Positions 17,063 through 26,600 of a stretch of 44,837 nucleotides of DNA are shown piece after piece; the first letter of the stretch is position 1, and each line of letters starts with the position of its first letter. This DNA comes from Burkholderiales bacterium. Its GTDB lineage: Bacteria > Pseudomonadota > Gammaproteobacteria > Burkholderiales > Burkholderiaceae_E. The notes below the pieces were generated by a model. It was not told where the DNA came from. It searched no databases and saw nothing but the letters and a program-made list of their open reading frames with translations. Location of the stretch: assembly GCA_017307915.1 (NCBI GenBank), contig JAFKGG010000377.1:1-44837 (forward strand), written 5' to 3'. The position numbers and the translations under genes are program-made.

Positions 17063-18316
17063 ATGAACGCAGCGACAGGCAAGGTGGCCGTCACCGCCGG
17101 ATTGCGCGGTGCCTCGTGGAACGCGCAGCGCATGGCGACGCCCTACACGATGAGGCCGCATGCGCTGGCCACGGCCGACGGCCAGAAGGTGCTGGGCTTT
17201 CTGTTCTCGCGCGGCGGCGAACGCAATGCCGCGTTCCTGATGCACCCGCGCGAGATGGTCGTCACGCATTACATGGTGCCCGACGTGCTCGACGCCGGCT
17301 GGGCCTGCTGGGTGCAGGGCCCGCGTTCGGTGGGCAACGACCTGCGGCTGGAACACGAGATCGCGCTGCACGACGTGGCTGCCGGCATGCAGCGGCTGCG
17401 CGAACTGGACTTTGCGCAGATCGCGATGATCGGCAACAGCGGCGGCGCCGGCCTGCTCAGCTTCTACAACCAGCAGGCGCTGCTGGCGCCCGAGCAGCGG
17501 CTGGCGCGCACGCCCGGCGGCCGCCCGACCGGGCTGGCCACGGCATCGATGCCGGCCCCCGATGCAATGGTGCTGCTGTCGCCGCACCCCGGCCAGGGCG
17601 TGCTGCTGATGAACGGGCTCGACCCTTCGGTCAGCGACGAGAACGATGCGCTATCGGTGGAAACCTCGCTCGACCCTTTCGACCCGGCCAACGGCTTTCG
17701 GCGCCCGCCCGAGTCGTCGTCGTATGCCCCCGACTTCATCGAACGCTATCGCGCGGCGCAGCGCGAACGTTGCGCGCGCATCGATGCGCATGCACGCGAG
17801 CTGCTGGCACGGCGCAACGCGGCCCGCGCACGCTTGAAGAGCGAGCCGAACCGGCAAGACAAGCGCATCGCCAGCCACGCGCCGATCTTCACTGTCTGGC
17901 GCACCGACGCCGACCTGCGCTGCTGGGATACCTCGCTCGATCCGTCGGATCGCCTGGTCGGCTCGCTGTGGGGCGCCGATCCGGCCGTCTCCAATCTGGG
18001 CAGCGTCGGCTTCGGCCGCGTCGTCACGCCCGAGTCGTGGCTGTCGACCTGGTCGGGACTGTCGTCGAATGCGTCGCTGGCCAACTGCGCACCGGCCATC
18101 GAGCAGCCGGCACTGCTGATCGAATACACGGGCGACAACTGCGTATTCCCGTCCGACGTCGATCGCATCTATGCCGACCTGCGCAGCTCGCGCAAACAAC
18201 GCCATCGCGTGCGCGGCAACCACCACGGCATGGCCCTGAGCGCCGAGGAACCGCCGGGACAGATCGAAGCCGGGCGCCTGGTGCAGGCTTGGCTCAACGA
18301 AGTCGCGCCCGGCTAG
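17063..18316 (+). CDS. Alpha/beta hydrolase, first gene of the aryl-CoA operon
   Basis: The 417-residue protein has the nucleophile elbow 'IGNSGGAG' (Ser126), a candidate catalytic Asp358 in 'YTGDNCVFP' and His387 or His388 in 'GNHHGMA', so a complete Ser-Asp-His triad is likely. A long insertion between strands 6 and 8 (about residues 145-325) forms a cap, larger than in simple esterases. No signal peptide is seen, so it is probably cytoplasmic. As the promoter-proximal gene it may release the aromatic acid from an ester or amide, or act on a later ring-cleavage product; the sequence does not decide. I do not recognise a characterised orthologue. Confidence 0.75.
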   Translation: MNAATGKVAVTAGLRGASWNAQRMATPYTMRPHALATADGQKVLGFLFSRGGERNAAFLMHPREMVVTHYMVPDVLDAGWACWVQGPRSVGNDLRLEHEIALHDVAAGMQRLRELDFAQIAMIGNSGGAGLLSFYNQQALLAPEQRLARTPGGRPTGLATASMPAPDAMVLLSPHPGQGVLLMNGLDPSVSDENDALSVETSLDPFDPANGFRRPPESSSYAPDFIERYRAAQRERCARIDAHARELLARRNAARARLKSEPNRQDKRIASHAPIFTVWRTDADLRCWDTSLDPSDRLVGSLWGADPAVSNLGSVGFGRVVTPESWLSTWSGLSSNASLANCAPAIEQPALLIEYTGDNCVFPSDVDRIYADLRSSRKQRHRVRGNHHGMALSAEEPPGQIEAGRLVQAWLNEVAPG

Positions 18317-18446
18317 CGCGCATCGCCCGGCGGCACGTCCCCCGGCCGAGCGTCGACACGCAAGAGCCGGCGCGCGCCGCACGCACCACATACGTACGCT
18401 TCATTTCAACGAGACAGCGGGCCCGACCCGCAGCGAGGAGACCGAC

Positions 18447-19424
18447 ATGAACCGACGCCCGCTTCTGGCGACCGCCCTGGCAGCCGTGCTGCTGGCCTGC
18501 GGCGCCGCGCTGCCTGCCGCAGCGCAGACCTTTCCGTCCAAGCCGATCCAGATGGTCGTGTCAGCGCCGCCGGGCTCGGCGCCCGACGTGATCGCACGGC
18601 TGCTGGCCGACCAGTACCGCACGCGGCTAGGCCAGCCGGTGGTGGTCGAGAACCGCCCCGGCGCCGGCGGCATCATCGCCGTCAACGCGATGAAGGATGC
18701 GCCGACCGACGGCCATCGACTGCTGTTCGCCCAGGCCGCCGTCGCGGTCGTCACGCCGTTCACCTACAAGGAAGCGCGCTACGACATGCTGCGCGATTTC
18801 GAACCCGTGTCGGCGCTGGCCAGCACGCCGATGCTGTTCGTCGCGAACCCGGCGTCGGGCCCCAAGACCTGGCAGGACGCCGTCGAGCAGACCCGCACGC
18901 GGCCGCAGAAGCTGTCGCTGGGCAACCCCACGCGCACTTCGATTCCGCACCTGGCCGGCGAGCTGGTCGATGCACGCAGCGGCGGACGCTTCCAGCACGT
19001 ACCGATGAGCAATACCGGTCAGGGCCTCCAGGCCGTGGTCAACGGCGACACGCAGATGTACGTCGACGGCGTGGCACCGCTGTTGCCGATGGTCAAGGCC
19101 GGCCGCCTGCGCGCGCTGGCCGTCACCGCCGACCGTGAGCTGCCTGGGCTGGAAGGCATCGCACTGGCCAAGAACGTGGTGCCCGGCACGATCGTGTCGG
19201 GCTGGTTCGTGTTGTTCGCGCCCAAGGGCACGCCGCAGCCGGTGCTGGAAAAACTCAACACCGCCGCGCACGAATCCATGCACGCGCCCGAAGTGGTGGC
19301 CAAGATGCGCGAGCTGGGCAACTATCCGATGGGCGGCAGCCTGCACGATGCGCAGACCTTCGTCGCCCGCGAACGCGCAATGTGGTCCGACGTGATCCGG
19401 CGCGCCAATATCGTCGCGGAGTGA
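18447..19424 (+). CDS. Bug-family tripartite tricarboxylate transporter receptor
   Basis: This 325-residue periplasmic binding protein of the TctC/Bug family has a signal peptide ending near 'PAAAQT' (about residue 28). Family features include 'FPSKPIQMVVSAPPGSAPDV', 'GQPVVVENRPGAGGIIAVNA', and 'FAPKGTPQPVLEKLN'. A good ribosome site (GAGGAGA) precedes the ATG. No TctA/TctB membrane genes are nearby, so it is an orphan receptor, as is common in Burkholderiales. It sits between the hydrolase and the aryl-acid ligase, so its ligand is plausibly the same aromatic acid or its precursor; it could also act in sensing. Confidence 0.92.
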   Translation: MNRRPLLATALAAVLLACGAALPAAAQTFPSKPIQMVVSAPPGSAPDVIARLLADQYRTRLGQPVVVENRPGAGGIIAVNAMKDAPTDGHRLLFAQAAVAVVTPFTYKEARYDMLRDFEPVSALASTPMLFVANPASGPKTWQDAVEQTRTRPQKLSLGNPTRTSIPHLAGELVDARSGGRFQHVPMSNTGQGLQAVVNGDTQMYVDGVAPLLPMVKAGRLRALAVTADRELPGLEGIALAKNVVPGTIVSGWFVLFAPKGTPQPVLEKLNTAAHESMHAPEVVAKMRELGNYPMGGSLHDAQTFVARERAMWSDVIRRANIVAE

Positions 19425-19427
19425 GGT

Positions 19428-21149
19428 ATGCGGCACCCCGTTGCCTTGAAGCCGATCGGCGTGCGCGCGCCGATGCCGGGCGTCGTCTATCCGCCTGAAG
19501 CCGCACTGCGCCATTACGTCGAAGCCGGCGCACTCGGCTTCGATACGCTGGCCGACGGCCTGCGTGCGTCGTTCGCGCGAAACGCAGCGCGCATCGCGCT
19601 CGACGGCCCCGGCGGTGCGATCAGCTACGCCCGGCTCGACGCCGATTCGGAACGGCTCGGCGCAGCGCTGCTGCGCCAGGGCCTGGCGCCGCTCGATCGC
19701 GTCGTGTTCCAGATGAACAACGCGTATGAACTGGTCATTCTGTGGGTGGCATGCCTGAAGGCCGGGCTGATCCCGCTGTGCACGCTGGCCGCGCATCGCG
19801 AGCACGAGATCGGCTATCTGGCGCGGCACGGCGAAGCGGTGCTGCACGCGGTGCAGGGCAACGATCCGAAATTCGACGGCATCGCGTTCGCGCGCGCGAT
19901 GCAAGACAAGGTGCCGTCGCTGCGATGGATCCTGCAGACGCAAGGCGAACCTGCGCCCGGCGTGCTGCATCTGCGCACGCTGATCGAATCGATCGATGAA
20001 GAAGACGCCAGGCGCGAACTGAGCGCCGTCGAGCTCGATCCGTTCCAGGTGGCGGTGTTCCAGTTGTCGGGCGGCACCACCGGCGCCCCCAAGATCATTC
20101 CGCGCTTTCACAACGAATACCTGGCGATGATGCAGGGCGTGGCCCGCTTCAACGGCTACCGGCCCGACGACACCGTGTTCATCCCGCTGCCGATGGTGCA
20201 CAACCTGAACATGGGCTGCTTCTTCGGCCCATTCCTGTTGAGCGGTGGCCGCGTGCTGGTGGCGCCCGATCTGCAGCCCGACACGCTGGTGGAGATGATC
20301 AGGCGCTTCACACCGAACTGGCTGGTGCTGGGGCCGCTAGCCGCGCGCATCGAAAGCGCGATCGCCACCGGCGAGCTCGACTTTTCGCACGTGCGCGGCA
20401 TCGTCGCGCCGAACGGTGCGCAGCGGCTGCGCGAACGGCTGAAGACGCCCGCGCTGCACATCTTCGGCATGACCGAAGGCGTGATCATGTTCACGAACCC
20501 GCACGAAGACCCGCTGCCGGCGCAGAACGTCACCGTCGGCCGGCCGATCAGCCCGCTCGATCGCGTGCGCATCCTCAAGCCCGGCACCGAGCAAGATGCC
20601 GCGCCCGGCGAAGACGGCGAGCCGGCGTTCCAGGGGCCGTACACGATCCACGGCTACTACCGCGCCGAGGAACGCAATCGCGAAGCCTTCACGTCCGACG
20701 GCTTCTATCGCTCGGGCGACCTGATGCGCAGCGTGACGATCGAAGGCCGCACCTACTACGAGTTTCGCGGTCGGCTAAAGGACGTGGTCGATCGCGGCGG
20801 CGAAAAGATCAACTGCGAAGAGATCGAGTGGCTGCTGGTGCGGCACCCGTCGGTGGCCGCGGTGGCCGTGGTCGGCATGCCCGATCCGATCTACGGCGAG
20901 CGGCTGTGCGCCTGCGTGATTCCAGTGGCCGGCCGGACCGCACCCAGCGTCACCGAATTCGGCACGTTCCTGCACGAGCAGGGCGTGGCCAAGTTCAAGT
21001 GGCCCGAACGCGTCGAAGCGATGACCGAGTTCCCGTCGACGCAATCGGGCAAGTTGAGCAAACCCTTGCTGAAGCAGTGGGTCGCCGAACGCCTGCAAGG
21101 CGAACGCGCGGCCGCGCCGCGGCAATCAACCGACGAGAAGGCACGATGA
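19428..21149 (+). CDS. EntE/DhbE-like aryl-acid adenylating enzyme or aryl-CoA ligase
   Basis: The 573-residue ANL-superfamily enzyme activates a carboxylic acid with ATP and then probably transfers it to CoA. The phosphate loop is 'SGGTTGAPKIIPR' (from Ser214), the adenine motif region is 'LHIFGMTEGVIMFTN', the ribose-binding Asp is in 'GFYRSGDLM', and hinge and catalytic motifs are 'RLKDVVDRGGEKINCEEIE' and 'QSGKLSKP'. The sequence resembles the 2,3-dihydroxybenzoate/salicylate-AMP ligase branch, including a His-Asn pair (His258-Asn259 in 'PMVHNLNMG') at the place where EntE/DhbE contact ring-acid oxygens. This favours an ortho-hydroxy or ortho-amino benzoate. No carrier-protein gene is nearby and a CoA-ester hydroxylase and thioesterase follow, so CoA is the likely acceptor. 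It follows Bug after three bases. Confidence 0.85.
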   Translation: MRHPVALKPIGVRAPMPGVVYPPEAALRHYVEAGALGFDTLADGLRASFARNAARIALDGPGGAISYARLDADSERLGAALLRQGLAPLDRVVFQMNNAYELVILWVACLKAGLIPLCTLAAHREHEIGYLARHGEAVLHAVQGNDPKFDGIAFARAMQDKVPSLRWILQTQGEPAPGVLHLRTLIESIDEEDARRELSAVELDPFQVAVFQLSGGTTGAPKIIPRFHNEYLAMMQGVARFNGYRPDDTVFIPLPMVHNLNMGCFFGPFLLSGGRVLVAPDLQPDTLVEMIRRFTPNWLVLGPLAARIESAIATGELDFSHVRGIVAPNGAQRLRERLKTPALHIFGMTEGVIMFTNPHEDPLPAQNVTVGRPISPLDRVRILKPGTEQDAAPGEDGEPAFQGPYTIHGYYRAEERNREAFTSDGFYRSGDLMRSVTIEGRTYYEFRGRLKDVVDRGGEKINCEEIEWLLVRHPSVAAVAVVGMPDPIYGERLCACVIPVAGRTAPSVTEFGTFLHEQGVAKFKWPERVEAMTEFPSTQSGKLSKPLLKQWVAERLQGERAAAPRQSTDEKAR

Positions 21150-22039
21150 ACACGACGACCGCAACACCCGCCATGCACCTGAACGGCGTGCATCACACCG
21201 CACGCCCCACCTGGAAACTGCGCGAGACGGTGGAGTTCTATCGCGACGTGCTGGGCCTGCCGATGGTGCACGCCATTTCGGCGCGCGGCTGGGGGCCCGA
21301 CAATCACCCCGACTTCCTGCATTTCTTCTTCGACAGCGGCAACGGCAGCACGATCGCGTTCTTCTATTACATCGGCGCCGAGCAGCCCGACTACACGCAT
21401 CCGCAAAACGACTACCGCTCGCGCGCCACGCACACCGCATGGGCCGTGCAATCGACCGACGAACTCGACGCCTGGCGCGAACGCCTCGAGGCCAAGGGCG
21501 TGCCGATCAAGTACCGACTGCGCCACGAGCTGATCGAATCGATCTACTTCAACGACCCGAACGGCTATCCGATCGAGATCACGCTGCAACTGCGGCCGAT
21601 GAACGCGCTCGACGCCACCGATGCCGCGAATACGCTGCAAGCGGCCATCGCGCTGGAAGACGCGCAGCACGCCGGCCGCGAGCGCTTCACGTCGATCGAC
21701 CAGGTCTGGCAGCGCAAGGCCGCTGCGCTAGCGCCGAACGAACCCGGCCGAACCGGCCAGGGCAAGCAAGCCAATCAGGCCGGCCTGGCTGTTCTGAACG
21801 TGCTCGAGGTGCCCGAGTTCGAGCCGATCGTCGCCGCCTTGCGCCGCGATCCGCGCTGCACCGTCGACGGCCCGCATGGCGGCTACTGGCGCATCGCTTC
21901 CAAAGAGGCCATCGTGTTCGAGCGCAAGGCGCTGGGGCTGGTACCGGCGCTGTGGAACGCGGCGCTGACCGGCGGCTTCGAAGGCCGCGTCGTCAGCTTC
22001 GATCGCAACACGCTCGAGCTGCGCCCGGAGGTTGCCTGA
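21146..22039 (+). CDS. VOC (glyoxalase/extradiol-type) protein with a C-terminal extension
   Basis: The 297-residue protein starts at 21146, overlapping the ligase stop (ATGA). Residues about 12-150 form one vicinal-oxygen-chelate module: 'GVHHTARP', 'FYRDVLGLPM', 'HTAWAV' and 'DPNGYPIEIT'. Likely metal ligands are His16 or His17, His96 and Glu144. After an Ala/Gln-rich linker, residues about 205-297 form a second small domain ('LNVLEVPEFEPIVAALRRD') that I do not recognise. VOC proteins include extradiol dioxygenases, isomerases and glyoxalases. Placement between the ligase and the aryl-CoA hydroxylase makes a ring-modifying or ring-cleaving role attractive, but that is inference. Confidence 0.75.
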   Translation: MNTTTATPAMHLNGVHHTARPTWKLRETVEFYRDVLGLPMVHAISARGWGPDNHPDFLHFFFDSGNGSTIAFFYYIGAEQPDYTHPQNDYRSRATHTAWAVQSTDELDAWRERLEAKGVPIKYRLRHELIESIYFNDPNGYPIEITLQLRPMNALDATDAANTLQAAIALEDAQHAGRERFTSIDQVWQRKAAALAPNEPGRTGQGKQANQAGLAVLNVLEVPEFEPIVAALRRDPRCTVDGPHGGYWRIASKEAIVFERKALGLVPALWNAALTGGFEGRVVSFDRNTLELRPEVA

Positions 22040-23205
22040 TGAAGATCGCAATCATCGGCGGTGGCCCCTCGGGGCTGTACCTGGGCATCCTGCTGAAACG
22101 GCGCGCACCCGACTGGCAGGTCGAAGTGGTCGAGCAGAACGCTGCCGACGCCACCTTCGGCTTCGGCGTAGTGCTGGCCGATACCGGCCTGCAGCAATTG
22201 CGGCACGCCGACGAAGCCTCGTATCAGGCGATGACCGCCGCGATGCACTACAACGACCGACAGACGATCGTTCACAACGAAACACCGATCGAAGTGGCGC
22301 GGCAGGTCAAGGGCGGCGCGATCGAGCGGCTGCGGCTGCTCTCGATTCTGCAAGCGCAGGCCGATGCAGCCGGTGTTCGCACCCATTTCGGCTGCCGCAT
22401 CGGCATGGTGGCCGAGCTGGCACGCATCGGCCTGGCCGATGCCGACGTGGTGGTGGGCGCCGACGGCGTCAACTCGACGCTGCGCGGCGAGTTCGCCGAA
22501 CAGTTCGGCACCACGCGCCGCTCGCTGACCAATCACTTCGCCTGGTACGGCACGCACCATGTGTTCGATTCGCCGGCGCTGGTATTCCGCAAGCACGCCG
22601 GCGGCCATTTCGTCGCGCACTACTATCCCTACTCGGCAACGATGAGCACTTTCGTGGCCGAATGCGACGACGCCACCTGGCAGCGCTGCGGGCTGGCCGA
22701 AATGAGCGACGACGAACGCCAGCGATTCTTCGAGAATCTGTATGCGCCCGAGCTATACGGCAAGCCGCTGCTGTCGAACAACTCGGTATGGCGGCAGTTT
22801 CCGGTGATCCGCAATGCACACTGGTTCCACGACCGCTACGTGCTGATCGGCGACGCACTGGCCAGCGCGCATTTCTCGATCGGCTCGGGCACGCGCATCG
22901 CGATGACCGACGCGATCGCACTGGCCGAGGCGCTGCTGGCCGAAGCGCCGAACGTCTCGGCCGCGCTGCACCGCTACCAGGAACGGCACACTCCCGAAAA
23001 GCGCAAGCTGATCGAAGCCTCGGAGCACTCGTTCGACTGGTACGAGCGCATCGCCGAGTGGATGGAGCGCTACACGCCCGAGGCCTTCGTCTACCACTTC
23101 ATGACGCGCACCGGCCGCGTCGATGACGCGCGGCTGCGCCGCGCTTTTCCCGAGCTGATGAAGCGGCTGGAAGCAGCCGGCGTGCCCAGCGGGGCCGGCG
23201 CATGA
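22039..23205 (+). CDS. FAD-dependent aryl-CoA hydroxylase (salicylyl-CoA 5-hydroxylase / 2-aminobenzoyl-CoA monooxygenase type)
   Basis: The 388-residue single-component flavoprotein has an N-terminal Rossmann motif 'MKIAIIGGGPSGLYLG', 'VVVGADGVNSTLR' and the FAD ribityl-binding block 'VLIGDALASAHFSIGSGTRI'. 'EVVEQNAADATFGFGVVLAD' and 'WYGTHHVFDS' are typical of the branch holding salicylyl-CoA 5-hydroxylase, the monooxygenase half of 2-aminobenzoyl-CoA monooxygenase/reductase, and VioD. It lacks the fused reductase half of the 2-aminobenzoyl-CoA enzyme (about 770 residues), so simple hydroxylation of the CoA ester is more likely than dearomatisation. The start overlaps the VOC stop by one base (TGATG), indicating tight coupling. 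Confidence 0.85.
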   Translation: MKIAIIGGGPSGLYLGILLKRRAPDWQVEVVEQNAADATFGFGVVLADTGLQQLRHADEASYQAMTAAMHYNDRQTIVHNETPIEVARQVKGGAIERLRLLSILQAQADAAGVRTHFGCRIGMVAELARIGLADADVVVGADGVNSTLRGEFAEQFGTTRRSLTNHFAWYGTHHVFDSPALVFRKHAGGHFVAHYYPYSATMSTFVAECDDATWQRCGLAEMSDDERQRFFENLYAPELYGKPLLSNNSVWRQFPVIRNAHWFHDRYVLIGDALASAHFSIGSGTRIAMTDAIALAEALLAEAPNVSAALHRYQERHTPEKRKLIEASEHSFDWYERIAEWMERYTPEAFVYHFMTRTGRVDDARLRRAFPELMKRLEAAGVPSGAGA

Positions 23206-23648
23206 ACGAAAGCTGCGAGATCGTCGTGGCCGATGCGCCGTTCACGGTGCGCCGCCGCGTGCGCTGGAGCGACTGCGACCCGGCCGGCGTGGCGTTCACC
23301 GGGCGCTTCACCGACTACCTGCTCGGCGCCGTCGACCACTTCATACGGCACATCTTGCACGAGCCGCGCGCCGCGTTCATGGCCCGGCTGGGCATCGAAA
23401 CGCCGTGCAAGGGCATGTCGCTGAATTTCCATTTGGCGCTGCCCCCCGAGGCGGAAGTCGACATCGTCTTGTGGGTGGCGCGCATCGGCACGCACAGCTT
23501 CGACCTGGACGCCACCGCCCGGCTGCCCGACGGCCGCATCGCGTTCGAAGGACGCTTTTCGCCGATCTGCATCCAGACGCAACCGCGGCACAAGGTGCCG
23601 ATTCCGCCGGCATTGCGCGAACGGCTCGCACTGCATACCAGCCGCTAA
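23202..23648 (+). CDS. 4-hydroxybenzoyl-CoA-type hot-dog thioesterase
   Basis: The 148-residue single hot-dog protein carries 'WSDCDPAGVAF', matching the active-site helix of the Pseudomonas 4-hydroxybenzoyl-CoA thioesterase; Asp26 corresponds to that enzyme's catalytic Asp17. It should hydrolyse an aromatic CoA ester, here most simply the hydroxylated product of the preceding monooxygenase. The start overlaps the hydroxylase stop (ATGA), and it is the last gene of the operon, 13 bases from the convergent oxoprolinase. The usual family length is 135-150 residues, so it is intact. Confidence 0.9.
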   Translation: MNESCEIVVADAPFTVRRRVRWSDCDPAGVAFTGRFTDYLLGAVDHFIRHILHEPRAAFMARLGIETPCKGMSLNFHLALPPEAEVDIVLWVARIGTHSFDLDATARLPDGRIAFEGRFSPICIQTQPRHKVPIPPALRERLALHTSR

Positions 23649-23661
23649 GGCACGTCAGGCA

Positions 23662-26600
23662 TCACTGCAGCGAGCCGAACCCGCCGCCCCCTGGGGTCTC
23701 GATGACGAACACGTCGCCGGGCGCCAGCTCGGCGCGATCGGCGTGGCGCAGATGCTGCACGCTGCCGTCGCCGCGCTCCACACGCGCCGCCGCCGGCGCG
23801 CCGTTGCCGCCGCCGGCGGCGCCGAACGCCGGATGAATGAAACCGTTGGCGAGGATCGACGCCGTCATGGTCTCCAGGAATCGCACGCGCCGCACACCGC
23901 CGTCGCCACCCTGCCAGCGCCCGACGCCACCCGAACCGGCGCGGATTTCATAGCTTTCCAGCCGCACCGGAAAACGCGCCTCCAGAATTTCGGGATCGGT
24001 GAGCCGCGAATTGGTCATATGCGTCTGCACCACCGACGTGCCATCGAAGCCGCCGATCAAGCGGCCGTGTTCATCGAACACGCCGCCGGCGCCCGAACCG
24101 CCCGAAACGGTTTCGTAATACTGGTTGCGCGCATTGCCGAACGTGAAGTTGCTCATCGTCGGCGGCCCGGAGGCCATCACGCCGAGCGCTCCATACAGGC
24201 AGTTGGTGATGCACATCGAGGTCTCGACGTTGCCGGCCACCACTGCCGCCGGGTGGCGCGGATTGAGCATCGAGCCTTCGGGCACGATCACGTCAAGCGG
24301 TTTCAGGCACCCCGCATTCATCGGAATCTCATCATCGACCAGCGTGCGGAACACGTACAGCACTGCCGCCATCGTCACCGCCAGCGGCGCGTTGAAGTTG
24401 TTCGGCTGCTGCGCTGAAGTGCCGCTGAAATCGATCCGCGCGCGGCGCCGCGCAGGGTCGACATCGATGCGCACGCGGATCGTCGCGCCGTTGTCCAGCG
24501 GCAGCGCAAATTCGCCGTTCTTCAATGCGCCGATCACGCGCTTGACCGATGCCTCGGCATTGTCCTGCACGTGCCGCATGTAGGCACGTACCACGTCGAG
24601 CCCGAACTGCGCCACCATCTTGCCCAGTTCTTCACGGCCTTTCTCGTTGGCGGCGATCTGCGCACGCAGGTCGGCCAGGTTCTGCTCGGGCTTGCGCGCC
24701 GGGTGGCGCGCCGACGCAAGCGCCGCGCGCAGCTCGGCTTCGCGCAGGCGGCCGTGCTCGATGAGCTTGAAGTCGGTGAGCAGCACGCCTTCATCGTCGA
24801 TATGGCGGCTGTCGGGCGGCATCGAGCCCGGCGTGATGCCGCCCACGTCGGCATGGTGGCCGCGCGAGCCGACATAGAACAGAATCTCACGCCCCGCCTC
24901 GTCGAACACCGGCGTGATCACCGTGACGTCCGGCAGATGCGTGCCGCCGGCATAGGGGTCGTTCAGCACGTAGACCTCGCCGGGCTTCAGCGGGTCGGCA
25001 CTGCCGGGCGCATGCGCATCGATCACCGCGCGCACGCTGGCGCCCATCGAACCCAGATGCACCGGCATGTGCGGCGCGTTGGCCACCAGCGCGCCATCGG
25101 CATCGAACACCGCGCAAGAGAAATCCAGCCGTTCCTTGATGTTGACCGAATGCGCGGTGTTCTGCAGCCGGTAGCCCATCTGCTCGGCCACCGACATGAA
25201 CAGGTTGTTGAAGATCTCCAGCATCACCGGGTCGGCATCGGTGCCCATCGCGTGGCGCTGCGGCCGCGGCAGATGGCGTTGCAGCACCAGGTCGCCGCGC
25301 ACGCTCATCTGCGCGCGCCAGCCGGGTTCGATGACGGTGGTGGCGGTGGCCTCGGCAACGATCGCCGGACCATCGATGGTGTCGCCGGCGGTCATCTCGT
25401 CGCGGCGATACAGCGGCGTATCGTGCCAGCGGTCCTGCGCATGCATGCGCACGTGCGTAGCCGGCAGCAGCGGCCCGCTGCGCTGCGCCGGCGCGGCCAG
25501 CTCGGCGCCGGCGCCCGAAGCGCCGAGCGCCTCGACCACGGCCGATTCGATGACCAGCGCGCGATCGGGCATCAGGAACGCGAAGCGCTGGCGGTAAGCG
25601 GCTTCGAAGGCGGCGCGCATCGTGGCCTGCGCATCGCCGGCCGCCGCATCGCCGGCCGCCGCAACGTCGAACGCCGCGGCGCCTTCGACGAAATCGACCG
25701 CCAACGCCGTATCGGTGCCCTCGTAGCGCAGATGCACGCGCCACCGCACCCGCAGCGCGTTCGCCGCCTCACCCTGCGCCAGCAGCTCCGCGCATGCCGC
25801 TGCCTGCAACTCGTCGAGCACGCGCCGCACTTCGATCAACCCGTCGGCGTCGAAGCGCCGCTCGATCGAGCGCTCACGCATCGCCGTCTGCTCGGCCAAC
25901 CCCATGCCGTAGGCCGACAGCACGCCGGCCAGCGGGTGCGCCAGCGCGCGCGGCATGGCCAGCGAATCGGCCACGCCGCAGGCATGCTGGCCGCCGGCGC
26001 CGCCGAAGGTGGTCAGCGTATAGCGCGTGACGTCATAGCCGCGCTGCACCGAGATCTTCTTGATCGCATTGGCCATGTTGGCCACCGCGATGTCGACGAA
26101 GCCTTGCGCCACTGCTTCAGGCGTCATCGCGCGGCCGGTGTCGGCAGCGATGCGCGCGGCCAGTTCAGTGAAACGCTGCCGCACGATCGCGTCATCGAGC
26201 GGTTCATCGCCGCGCGGCCCGAACACCGCCGGAAAGAACGCCGGCTGGATCTTGCCCAGCATCACGTTGGCATCGGTCACCGTCAGCGGCCCGCCGCGCC
26301 GATAGCAGGCCGGGCCCGGATCGGCGCCGGCCGAATCGGGCCCCACACGCATGCGCGCGCCGTCGAAATGCAGGATCGAACCGCCGCCGGCGGCCACCGT
26401 ATGGATGCTCATCATCGGCGCGCGCATGCGCACGCCGGCCACCAGCGTGTCGAACTCGCGTTCGAATTCGCCGGCATGATGCGACACGTCGGTCGAGGTG
26501 CCGCCCATGTCGAAGCCGATCACGCGATCGAAACCGGCGGCGCTGCTCACCCGCGCCATGCCGACGATGCCGCCGGCCGGTCCCGACAGGATCGAATCCT

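Noticed and set aside
20828-21145. Longer version of the VOC protein extending into the ligase gene
   Set aside because: The extra N-terminus is Arg/Gly-rich shadow of the ligase; the ATG overlapping the ligase stop gives a normal VOC start.
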